A stretch of DNA of 64,000 nt from Branchiostoma floridae (Eukaryota; Chordata; Leptocardii; Amphioxiformes; Branchiostomatidae). A program made the position numbers and the translations under genes. The DNA lies in assembly GCF_000003815.2 (NCBI RefSeq), contig NC_049984.1:24838841-24902840 (forward strand), in the 5' to 3' direction. Positions within the stretch are counted from its first letter, which is position 1. Each line of letters opens with the position of its first letter. This document shows positions 55,501 to 64,000 of the stretch, one piece after another. Under the pieces are notes generated by a model. The model searched no databases. It was not told where the DNA came from and saw only the letters and a list, made by a program, of their open reading frames with translations.

Positions 55501-58500
55501 GACACACTTGCAGATAGCGCAATAAGAACTGTATATAGCAAACTAATAGCGGAAAAAGTGTTCAGGAGACAAACTGTGTCAATTTGAATGACACACTTAC
55601 AGGTAGCGCAATAAGAAATGTACATAGCTTACTCATAGCGAAGTGTAACGTGTTCAGAAGACAAACTGTGTCAATTTGAATGACACACTTGCAGATAGCG
55701 CAATAAGAACTGTATATAGCAAACTAATAGCGGAAAAAGTGTTCAGGAGACAAACTGTGTCAATTTGAATGACACACTTGCAGATAGCGCAATAAGAACT
55801 GTATATAGCAAACTAATAGCGGGAAATGTGTTCAGAAGACAAACTGTGTCAATTTGAATGACATACTTGCAGATAGCGCAATAAGAAATGTACATAGCTA
55901 ACTAATAGCGGAAAAAGTGTTCAGGAGACAAACTGTGTCAATTTGAATGACACACTTGCAGATAGCGCAATAAGAACTGTATATAGCAAACTAATAGCGG
56001 AAAAAGTGTTCAGGAGACAAACTGTGTCAATTTGAATGACATACTTGCAGATAGCGCAATAAGAACTGTATATAGCAAACTAATAGCGGAAAAAGTGTTC
56101 AGAAGACAAACTGTGTCAATTTGAATGACATACTTGCAGATAGCGCAATAAGAAATGTACATAGCTAACTAATAGCGGAAAAAGTGTTCAGGAGACAAAC
56201 TGTGTCAATTTGAATGACACACTTGCAGATAGCGCAATAAGAACTGTATATAGCAAACTAATAGCGGAAAAAGTGTTCAGGAGACAAACTGTGTCAATTA
56301 AAATGACACACTTACAGGTAGCGCAATAAGAAATGTATATAGCTAACTCATAGCGAAGTGTAGTGTTCAGAAGAGAAACTGTGTCAATTTGAATGACACA
56401 CTCACAGAACAGTTAGAACTATAACGTTATGTAGCTACATGTAATAGCGCAAAACGTGTTCAGAAGACAAACTGTGTCAATTTGAATGACACACTTGCAG
56501 ATAGCGCAATAAGAACTGTACATAGCTAACTCATAGCGGAAAAAGCGTTCAGGAGACAAACTGTGTCAATTTGAATGACATACTTGCAGATAGCGCAATA
56601 AGAAATGTATATAGCAAACTAATAGCAGAAAAAGTGTTTAGAAGACAAACTGTGTCAATTTAAATGACACCCTTACAGGTAGCGCAATAAGAAATGTACA
56701 TAGCTAACTCATAGCGAAGTGTAACGCGTTCAGTTGACAAACTGTGTCAATTTGAATGACACACTTGCAGATAGCCCAATAAGAACTGTATATAGCACAC
56801 TAATAGCGGAAAAAGTGTTCAGGAGACAAACTGTGTCAATTGAATGACACATTTATAGAACAGCGATGTATGTAAGAACTGTATATATAAAACTTAAAGA
56901 AAAAAAACGTGATCAGAAGACTACCTGTGTCAATATGACACATTATAGAACAAAGCTGTAAGAACTGTATATAGCAAACTAATAGCGAAAAACCTGTTCA
57001 GGGGACAAACTGTGTCAATTTGAATGGTACACTTGCAGAATAGCGCCGTAAGAACTGTATATACATGTAGCTAGCTTAAAGCAGAAAGCGTGTTCAAGAG
57101 ACAAACTGTGTCAATTTTAATGACACATTTACAGAATAGCGCCAAAAAACTGTGTATAGCTAACTTAAAGCACAAAGTGAGTTCAGAAGACTACCTGTGT
57201 CGATTTAAATGACACACCTATAGAATAAGCACTGTTACAACATGTATATATATTTAAGTAACAGCGCAACGTGTTCAAGAGACAAACTGTGTCAATTTGA
57301 ATGACACATTATAGAACAGTGCTGTAAGAACTTTATATAGCAAACTAATAGCGAAAAACGTGTTCAGGAGACAAGCTGTGTCAATTTGAATGACACACTT
57401 ACAGAATAGCGCCGTTAAAACAGTATATAACTAACTTAAAGCGAAAAGTGTATTCAGTAGACTACCTAGCTGTGTCAATTTGAATGACAGATTTATAGAA
57501 AAGTGCTGTAAGAACTGTATATAGCGGAAAACGTGTTCAGGGGACAAACTGTGTCAATTTGCATGACATACTCACATTATAGCGCCCTAAAAACAGTACA
57601 TAGCTAACCAATTTAAAAAAAAAAACGTGTTTAGGATACAAAATGTGTCTATGTGAATGACACATTCATAGAACAGCGAGGTAAATTTATTTTGACGAAA
57701 GCTTGCTCTAACAAAAACTTTTTCAATCGGACGATCATACTATTTAATTATCGCTTTACTTTACTTGTGTGTCATATGAATTGACACAGTTGCCCACCTA
57801 ACGAAGTTTTCTGTTGTAAAATGGTTATATGCAGTTCTTACAGCGCTTTTCTTTAGGTGTGTCATACAAATTGACACAGTTTTGTGTCCTGAACACATTA
57901 GCCGTTAAGATTTAGTCATACATTTGTATACTATACGTTTGGCGCTATTCTACAAATGTGTCGAAACAAATCGACACAGCTGTGCTTTTGACTACGTTTT
58001 CAGCAATAAAGTTGTTAGGTACAGCCCAAAGTACACTTTTTACCAGTGTGTCATATAAATTGACACAAATTCTTTACTGTCCAATTTTTTCCGTGATCAA
58101 TTTTACACACGTTAAACAGCGCTTTTCTAATTGTGGGTGATATAGATTGACACAGTTGTCCCCCGGAAAAACGTTTTCCATTTTTAAGACACGGTTCAAA
58201 CATCGCTTACAAAGGTGTCAGACAAATTCACACAATTTCCCTCCTGAAAAAGTCGTCCGCCATCAAGACAATTTTACACTGATTTCACATCGTGTTTCTA
58301 CAAGTGTGTCATATGAAATAACAGTTGTCCTCCTGACAAGGTTTTCTGTCATTTGATACAGTTGTCGACCTGACCGTGAGGGTTTTCCGTTTTGTGAAAT
58401 TTTAATAAGTTTTAAAAAACTTGTTAATTGACACAGTTGTCGTCCAAGTCTTCCATCAGTTTAATACTGTTTAATCATCGCACTAGTGTGCCATACTATC

Positions 58501-61500
58501 AGTGACATTTGTCCACCAAAGTTTCCGTCATGAGGCAGTTTTATACTGTTTAACACTCGGTTATTAATTGCAAAGCCGTCCTCCTGACAAAGTTTTCTGT
58601 TATAAACTATTGTGTTAAGTAATGTGACAAACTAGCAAACTGAATAGATATGCCTAAATCGTATAATCATTCGATTGAAAAAGTTTTCGGCAGAGCGAGT
58701 TTTCCGTCATAAGATAGTTATTATGCGTTTCAAAAGTGTGTCATATGATTGACACAGTTTTCAGCTCAGACAGCGCAGTACTAGATTTGACAGTTTACTT
58801 GAACAAGTTAGTATTTCAGTTACTTTAAACCCTACCATGGTCCAAACTCCAGTAATCAGTTGTTAATTGATATGAAATAACCGCATCTAAAGTCATATAT
58901 ATACGAAGGAACGCCATTTAGTTCGTAAGAAGGGACCTTAGAACTTGTCTGACACACTTGCAGAAAAGCGCTGCCTGAACCGCGCTATTATGTAAGTGTG
59001 TCATTCATATTGACACAGTTTGACTTCTGAACACGCATTAATATTCCGCTTTAAGTTAGCTATATACAGATCTTACGGTGCCATTATATAAGTGTGTCAT
59101 TCAAATTGACACAGTTTGTCTCCTGAACACGTATTTTGCTATTAGTTAGCTCTATACAGTTCTTACGGCGCTAATATGTAAGTGTGTCATTCAAATTGAC
59201 ACAGTTTGTCTCCTGAATACGTTACACTTCGCTATGAGTTAGCTATATACATTTCTTATTGCGCTACCTGTAAGTGTGTCATTCAAATTGACACAGTTTG
59301 TCTCCTGAATACGTTTTCGCTATTAGTTTGTTATATACAGTTCTTTGGGCGCTGTCTACAAGTGTGTCATTCAAATTGACACAGTTTGACATTTGAACAC
59401 GCATTCCGCTTTAAGTTAACTATATACAGTTCTTACAGCGCTATTCTATAATGCATTGTGTCATTCAAATTGACACAGTTTGTCTCCTGAACATGTTTTT
59501 CGCTCCTAGTTAGCTATATAAAGTTCTTACGGCACTATCCTGTAAGTGTGTCATTCAAAGTGACACAGTTTGACTCCTGAACACGTTTTTCGCTATTAGT
59601 TATCTATATACAGTTCTTACGGCACTATTATGTGAGTGTGTCATTCCAATTGACACAGTTTGACTCCTGAACACGTCTTCCGCTATTAGTTACCTATATA
59701 CAGTTCTTTTAGCTTTCTTCTATAAGTGTGTCATTCAAATTGACACAGCTTGACATTTGAACACGCATTCCGCTTCAAGTTACCTATATACAGTTCTTAC
59801 AGCGCTATTCTATAATGCATTGTGTCATTCAAATTGACACAGTTTGTCTCCTGAACACGTTTTTCGCTATTAGTTAGCTATATACAGTTCATTCAGCTTT
59901 GTTCTGCAAGTGTGTCATTCAAATTGGCACAGTTTGACACCTGAATACGTTTTCCGCGATTTCTTCGCTATATACAGGTCTTGCATTGCTGTTCTATAAA
60001 TGTGTCATTCAAAGTGACACATTTTGTCTCCTGAACACGTTTCTCGCTATTAGTTAGCTATATACAGTTCTTACGGCGCTATTATGTAAGTGTGTCATTC
60101 AAATTGACACAGTTTGACTCCTGAACACGTCTTCCGCTATTAGTTACCTATATACAGTTCTTTTAGCTTTCTTCTATAAGTGTGTCATTCAAATTGACAC
60201 AGCTTGACATTTGAACACGCATTCCGCTTCAAGTTACCTATATACAGTTCTTACAGCGCTATTCTATAATGCATGCATTGTGTCATTCAAATTGACACAG
60301 TTTGTCTCCTGAACACGTTTTTCGCCATTAGTTAGCTACATACAATCCTTACGGCACCATTATGTAAGTGTGTCATTCAAATTGACACAGTTGGACTCCT
60401 GAACACGTTTTTCGCTATTAGTTAGCTATATACATTTCTTTCAGCTTTGTTCTATAAGTGTGTCATTTAAAGTGACACAGTTGGACTCCTGAACACGCAT
60501 TGCACTTTAAGTTACCTAATAAGTATGTACAGTTTTTTTACAGCGCTGTTCTATGAATGCATCATTCAAATTGACACAGTTTGTCTCCTGAACACGTTTT
60601 TCGCTATTAGTTAGCTGTATACAGTTCATTCAGCTTTGTTCTATAAGTGTGTCATTCAAATTGACACAGTTTGTCTCCTGAATACGTTTTCGCTATTAGT
60701 TTGCTATATACAGTTCTTTGGGCGCTGTCTACAAGTGTGTCATTCAAATTGACACAGATTGACATTTGAACACGCATTCCGCTTCAAGTTAGCTATATAC
60801 AGTTCTTACAGCGCTATTCTATAATGCATTGTGTCATTCAAATTGGCACAGTTTGTCTCCTGAAGATGTTTTTCGCTCCTAGTTAGCTATATACAGTTCT
60901 TACGGCACTATCATGTAAGTGTGTCATTCAAATTGACACAGTTTGACTCCTGAACACGTTTTCCGCTATTAGTTAGCTATATACAGTTCTTTTAGCTTTG
61001 TTCTATAAGTGTGTCATTCAAATTGGCACAGTTTGACACCTGAATACGTTTTCCGCGATTACTTAATAGCTATATACAGGTCTAACATCGCTGTTCTATA
61101 AATGTGTCATTCAAAGTGACACATTTTCTCTCCTGAACACGTTTCTCGCTATTGTTAGCTACATACAGTTCTTACGGCGCTATTATGTAAGTGCGCCATT
61201 CAAATTGACATAGTTTGTCTCCTAAACACGTTTATCGCTATTAGTTAAGCTACATACAGTTCTTACGGCGCCAATATGTTAGTGTGTCATTCAAATTGAC
61301 ACAGTTTTTCTCCCCAAGGAGGTCTCCCGAACACGTTTTCCGCTATTAGTTCCCTGTATACACTTCTTACAGCACTGTTCTATAAATGTGTTATTCAAAT
61401 TAACACAGTTTGTCTCCTGATGTCTACGAGAATTCCAGTTAGTTCGTTCGGAGGGGACCTTACAACCGTTGCAGATTCGCAACGTGGGCCGAGACGATAC

Positions 61501-62962
61501 GAACAAACACAAACTTAAAAAACGTTCTGCAAGTTCAAACATACTGTCGCCAAGAGTCCCTTAACAAACCCAATTTAACAATATGCGTAAGCCTGACTTG
61601 AATCCTCCTCTACCGAACCTAGCGCAGACTGAGACCGTCAAGATACCTGGTGACCCGCGTTCAATGACCTCACTCGTACGACCCGGAAGTATATGATCGT
61701 AATCGGTTGCACGGAAACCCCCATGCAGTGCGTAATCGAGGCCGAAAACAGGCATAAAGAGCCAGTTTGAAGGCTAACTTTGACTCTTCAAATCTCATCC
61801 CGAAATAATATTTGAATCAACACGAGTACTGTAGGCGATAGAACAACTCGTGGGGATTACGTGGGCACCTTTGACAGCCTGATTTGAGCCACCGCGATTT
61901 TTTAATCTTTTTTTTACGCGACCATGTCAAGTGCCTCAAACGGGCGTCCAACACCACTACTAAGCCTATTGGTCATTTTGTACTTACTCTCCCCGTTCGG
62001 CGGGGTGTCCGTCGCAGGCGTCCAACACCTCGTTCTCCACAGCGTCCTGGCACTCGCGGTTGAAGGGGTTGTAGATAGGGACGCCGTTCACGGCCATGCC
62101 GATAGGACCCATACCCAGGCAACCGGGGGTGGACGCCGTGGTGGGCGTCACTGGGATACGGAATGTGTGACTCTGGGGTGGGGGTTAGAAAAAAACCATA
62201 AAACAAGCGTTCGGTATACTAAAATAGTATTGTATAAGTTCACCTATGTTCGCGAGATTTTTCTGTTTGCGATATTTGCTACTGACCCTCTCTTCGCGAA
62301 CTTGTTTTATTGTGTAATCTACACTCTATATATCGCCCCCCTCCCCAAACGGTTCCCCAAATTGCTGTAGAACAATTTGAACCAGTCACAGTTGACATGG
62401 GTAATGGCATATGTTAGAATCAACAAAATATCTGTAAAGCGGTGGCAGTTACTTGAGTCCAAAGAGGGTCTATTTTGGACAAGGCCACGGGCTTTCACTA
62501 GGTGAAAATCCGCCATTTTGAAAAGTAGTAGTTGCCATGGCAACCAGAGACCACAGAACTTAAAACTCTCCCATTTCTGTAAGTTTGGTCCAAAGCCCAA
62601 CCACAACAAAAAATTAAGGAAAATCGATTTTTGTTGTGTCTGGACAACTTTTCCCGATTTTGCTTGTTTTGTTGGGTTTTTTTTTGTTTTTCTTTACAGA
62701 CATCAGCTCTAAATTCTCTCACCTGTTCTGTGAGATCGTTCGGGTTGCCTGTACCGGGGTACGTCCCCGTGGCGTGGTCTGGGATCCCGTTCGACGTCAG
62801 CACCAGAGCGTCGCCGTCCTGGGTGATGGACACCGTCCCCTGCTTCCCCGAGTTGGTCTCGGTGTGGGTACGGGCCTGGAAGGCGGCGATCTCGTCCGCC
62901 GAGAGACCGAGCACCGTGGCAGGGAGGACGGCTAACACAAGGGCTGCACAGAACCGGAACAT
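52294..62962 (-). CDS. secreted YHYH-domain protein, possibly GPI-anchored
   Basis: Four exons on the minus strand (62723-62962, 61988-62172, 53347-53532, 52294-52504) join in phase (0,2,2) to 273 residues. Residues 1-20 are a signal peptide (MFRFCAALVLAVLPATVLG). The YHYH domain (named for its motif; a family of unknown function in bacteria and eukaryotes) covers ~80-225. A first module, GMGPIGMAVNGVPIYNPF...LDACDGHP, leads to DYHYHHEANCLP at 142-153. A second, GIVGVAFDGIAIYGP...LDACHG, leads to RYHMTSDFPYFIGCYHG. The paired DAC-G and Y-YH motifs look like an internal duplication. The tail ends in a hydrophobic stretch (AVTLAAATGLGLVL, ~251-264) after small residues, like a GPI signal. Intron 2 (53533-61987) holds the foldback element. 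Molecular function is unknown. Confidence 0.88.
53347..53532 (-). CDS. YHYH gene exon 3
   Basis: After TTTCCTCCACAG, reads YHYHHEANCLPDNAMGDSG and GVAFDGIAIYGPRKEDG, then DDLDACHGITVNGTY, ending TTACAG/GTATAG, phase 2. Contains the name-giving YHYH motif. Confidence 0.92.
53724..53855. repeat. 132-bp near-perfect foldback
   Basis: Left arm TACAATGCTAAACTTTTTTC... is inverted at the right end as ...GAAAGTTTAGCATTGCA. The arms (~60 bp) pair with few mismatches around GACCACTG-AAGAAGGCAA-CAGTGGTC. Lies in YHYH intron 2. Probably a tiny MITE; a precursor-like RNA hairpin is possible but unproven. Confidence 0.85.
54163..54404 (-). pseudogene. non-LTR reverse transcriptase C-terminal remnant
   Basis: Minus-strand frame containing VDVPTDKYLIPAQKRTRNSH, then DFKYQSNQARIDVFKNSHFP, RTIVEWNFLSPSTVGASSLD and SFKERL. 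This is the typical C-terminus of CR1/L2-like reverse transcriptases (RNSHDFKYQ...R.DVFKNS.FPRT...WN.L...TV...SLD.FK..L). It directly abuts the foldback element, whose 4-bp target repeat lies at the junction, so the foldback element probably inserted into or beside this older fragment. Confidence 0.85.
54409..54680 (+). repeat. left terminal inverted repeat of foldback element
   Basis: Pairs with 61690-61953. The best-conserved part includes CACTTGACATGGTC, AAAAAAAAGATTAAAAAAT, AAATCAGGCTGT and TAATCCCCACGAGTTGTTCT. Further in, only patches such as CGCATGGGGGTTTC remain. Confidence 0.9.
54990..57690 (+). repeat. left satellite arm, ~30 units of ~89 bp
   Basis: Consensus phrases per unit: GTGTTCAGAAGACAAACTG, TGTGTCAATTTGAATGACAC, ACTTGCAGATAGCGCAATAA, GAACTGTATATAGC and AAACTAATAGCGGAAAAA. 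The middle units (55390-56300) are most alike, which suggests recent local homogenisation; the flanks diverge. Confidence 0.95.
57760..61430 (-). repeat. right satellite arm, ~40 units, inverted
   Basis: Same unit in reverse complement: GTGTCATTCAAATTGACACA, GTTTGTCTCCTGAACACG, TTTTCGCTATTAGTTAGCTA, TATACAGTTCTTACGGCGCT. Units nearest the centre (57760-58960) are strongly degenerate; 59090-61400 is regular at ~90 bp. Confidence 0.95.
61690..61953 (-). repeat. right terminal inverted repeat of foldback element
   Basis: Inverted partner of 54409-54680. It ends 35 bp from the 5' splice site of YHYH exon 2, so the insertion nearly touches the exon. Confidence 0.9.
61988..62172 (-). CDS. YHYH gene exon 2
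   Basis: After CCCCACCCCAG, reads SHTFRIPVTPTTASTPGCLG, MGPIGMAVNGVPIYNPF and VLDACDGHPAERG, ending GGAGA/GTAAGT, phase 2. The first YHYH-family module; its donor completes Asp with the first base of exon 3. Confidence 0.9.
62723..62962 (-). CDS. YHYH gene exon 1 (signal peptide)
   Basis: Eighty codons from ATG at 62962 to GAACAG/GTGAGA, phase 0. MFRFCAALVLAVLPATVLG is followed by LSADEIAAFQARTHTETNSG and ITQDGDALVLTSNGIPDHAT. Confidence 0.88.
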
Positions 62963-63039
62963 CACGCTGTAGCTAGGGAGTTCCTAACGGAAAATCACAA
63001 AGACGCACAGTGTTAGATAATTATCCATACACTGCATTG

Positions 63040-63300
63040 TTAGCAGCGACACCTAGCTGCAGTTCAAAGTGCCCCTTGGTCGGAAAGATAGCTAACACAA
63101 TGGCTGCACAGAACCGCAACATCACGCTGTAGTAGAGAGTACCTATAAACGGGAAATCATAAAGAGATACCGTGAAACTGTGAGATAAAATTAAATATTC
63201 ATACACCACGTTGTTAGCAGCGACACCTAGCTGCAGTACAAAGTGAACCATAGCCGAGAGGACGGCTACCACAAGAACTGTAACATGCATTGGCATAATA
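63040..63300 (-). pseudogene. two degenerate tandem copies of YHYH exon 1 start
   Basis: At 63122 the minus strand reads ATG-LRFCAAIVLAIFPT, closely matching MFRFCAALVLAVLPAT at 62962. At 63286 a weaker copy (MHVTVLVVAVLSA) follows. Spacing is ~160 bp each time. Repeated flanks (GTTAGCAGCGACACCTAGCTG at ~63038 and ~63209) show a tandem duplication of the 5' UTR and signal peptide. The copies run into unrelated sequence after the signal peptide. Confidence 0.8.
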
Positions 63301-64000
63301 CCGGTCATAAGCCTTATACCGGTCGATTAAAAATAGTGGAACTTAAAGAGATCTACACATGCAACAATAGTTATTTCTGAGGTATGCACACTTCAGACAT
63401 CTAGGTGTCCAATACATAATTTACAAAGCATCGATAACAATGCATTCGAAGACAACAAGGCCAAAAGTTTTCAGTTCATTTTCGGGGAAGGCGAGCTCGT
63501 CGTGCACGCGTGGGACAAACACACTGTCACGTTCATCGCCAGATTTGTAGATAATAATCACATGTGCTCACGGCACAAGACGAGCATGATTCAACAGCAA
63601 TCTTGAATTTCTTTTGGTGACCTACAACTCGTGTAAAAGTGTGAGGAACCGTTGCATAATAGCCCGGATCTACGGCTGAATGGGTCAAATTGAACGTACG
63701 CCGCCATTTTCCCGCCATTTTTAATGCTACGGCCAGCAGTAAAGTTTTACGTCATAGCGGTTGTGACGGACCAAAATTAAATGAAAATTCTTGTCAGTAT
63801 ACGCCCATTTTCTCATGACTTTTTGTATGCTCATGCAGATTTTTGTTTTGTGCAACTACTAACAGGAAAGAAAGGAACAACAGAGGATGAATAAAGGTAC
63901 ATAGCGGCAGTTAATTGTGCCGTGTTTCGTTCGACCGGTATAGTGCACCCCCTTCCAACCACGCGCCCGTTCTCCGTGCAATTCCGCGGTGTGTTCCAAT
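63301..64000. other. upstream region of the YHYH gene
   Basis: No coding region is supported. At 63700-63721, GCCGCCATTTTCCCGCCATTT pairs two YY1-like cores with an E2F-like TTCCCGCC, which are often found at animal promoters. This may be the true promoter zone of the minus-strand gene, or of a plus-strand gene beyond the window. Confidence 0.35.

Larger units (their letters stand above)
54409..61953. mobile_element. 7.5-kb foldback-type element with opposed satellite arms
   Basis: Outer ends TGTTGGACGCCCGTTTGAGG and, inverted, CCTCAAACGGGCGTCCAACA. The outermost ~115 bp match the opposite end with about 6-8 differences, and similarity weakens inward to ~270 bp. CCAC flanks both ends (54405-54408, 61954-61957). 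Inside, an ~89-bp satellite runs one way (about 54990-57690) and the other way (about 57760-61430). No transposase is seen. The design matches foldback elements such as Drosophila FB/Galileo and sea urchin TU, whose long inverted arms are built from tandem repeats. TGT...ACA ends and a 4-bp target would also fit a Ginger-like origin, which is speculative. Confidence 0.85.

Noticed and set aside
54990-61430. Regularly spaced palindromic repeats resembling a CRISPR array
   Set aside because: Units are satellite copies similar over their whole ~89 bp, with no unique spacers, in a eukaryotic intron.
61973-62206. Arg-rich minus-strand frame over YHYH exon 2
   Set aside because: Wrong frame; the phase-consistent frame reads SHTFRIPVTP and joins the neighbouring exons.

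Overview
The window looks like chordate or deuterostome nuclear DNA, most likely from a lancelet (Branchiostoma). The genes are intron-bearing with GT/AG sites, spacers are long, and dispersed inverted-repeat elements, tRNA-derived SINEs and tandem satellites are very dense. There are two assembly gaps (22325-23057 and 31497-31596). The genus is an inference from gene content (PLAC8 paralogues, a type II C-type lectin, a metazoan YHYH protein) and repeat style; no search was run.

Region 1-28.5 kb: no convincing gene. It holds a 13-bp minisatellite at the left edge, several terminal-inverted-repeat (TIR) elements, a 51-bp minisatellite (6.2-7.06 kb), a 0.6-kb duplication (9.1-10.4 kb), a 146-bp satellite (10.8-12.0 kb), SINEs, a tandem cluster of a tRNA-like family (17.4-18.8 kb), and a 1.33-kb tandem duplication with the large gap inside its first copy (21.9-25.0 kb).

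Region 28.5-36 kb: two intronless PLAC8-family genes on the + strand (29155-29523 and 34430-34807) form a tandem paralogue pair. Both a block upstream and the 3' flank are recognisably shared. Between them lies a two-exon partial gene for a TTF-type zinc finger, as found at the N-terminus of hAT transposases and their domesticated relatives. Its second exon has eight 48-bp repeats, each containing a perfect TGACGTCA (CRE) palindrome.

Region 39-50 kb: a six-exon type II membrane C-type lectin gene (+ strand, 40786-49154). Parts in order: short cytoplasmic tail, one membrane helix, a stalk of about eight 17-residue repeats, and a C-type lectin domain with EPN and WND motifs. All five exon junctions agree in phase. 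A hAT-like MITE with an exact 8-bp target duplication sits in its last intron.

Region 52-63.3 kb: a four-exon YHYH-domain gene on the - strand (52294-62962) encodes a secreted, possibly GPI-anchored protein of 273 residues. Its 8.5-kb second intron contains the most striking structure here, a 7.5-kb foldback-type element (54409-61953). The element has well-matched TIRs, a 4-bp CCAC direct repeat on both sides, and two opposed arrays of an ~89-bp satellite (about 30 and 40 units). I see no transposase in it. The signal-peptide exon of this gene also has two degenerate upstream copies at ~160-bp spacing.
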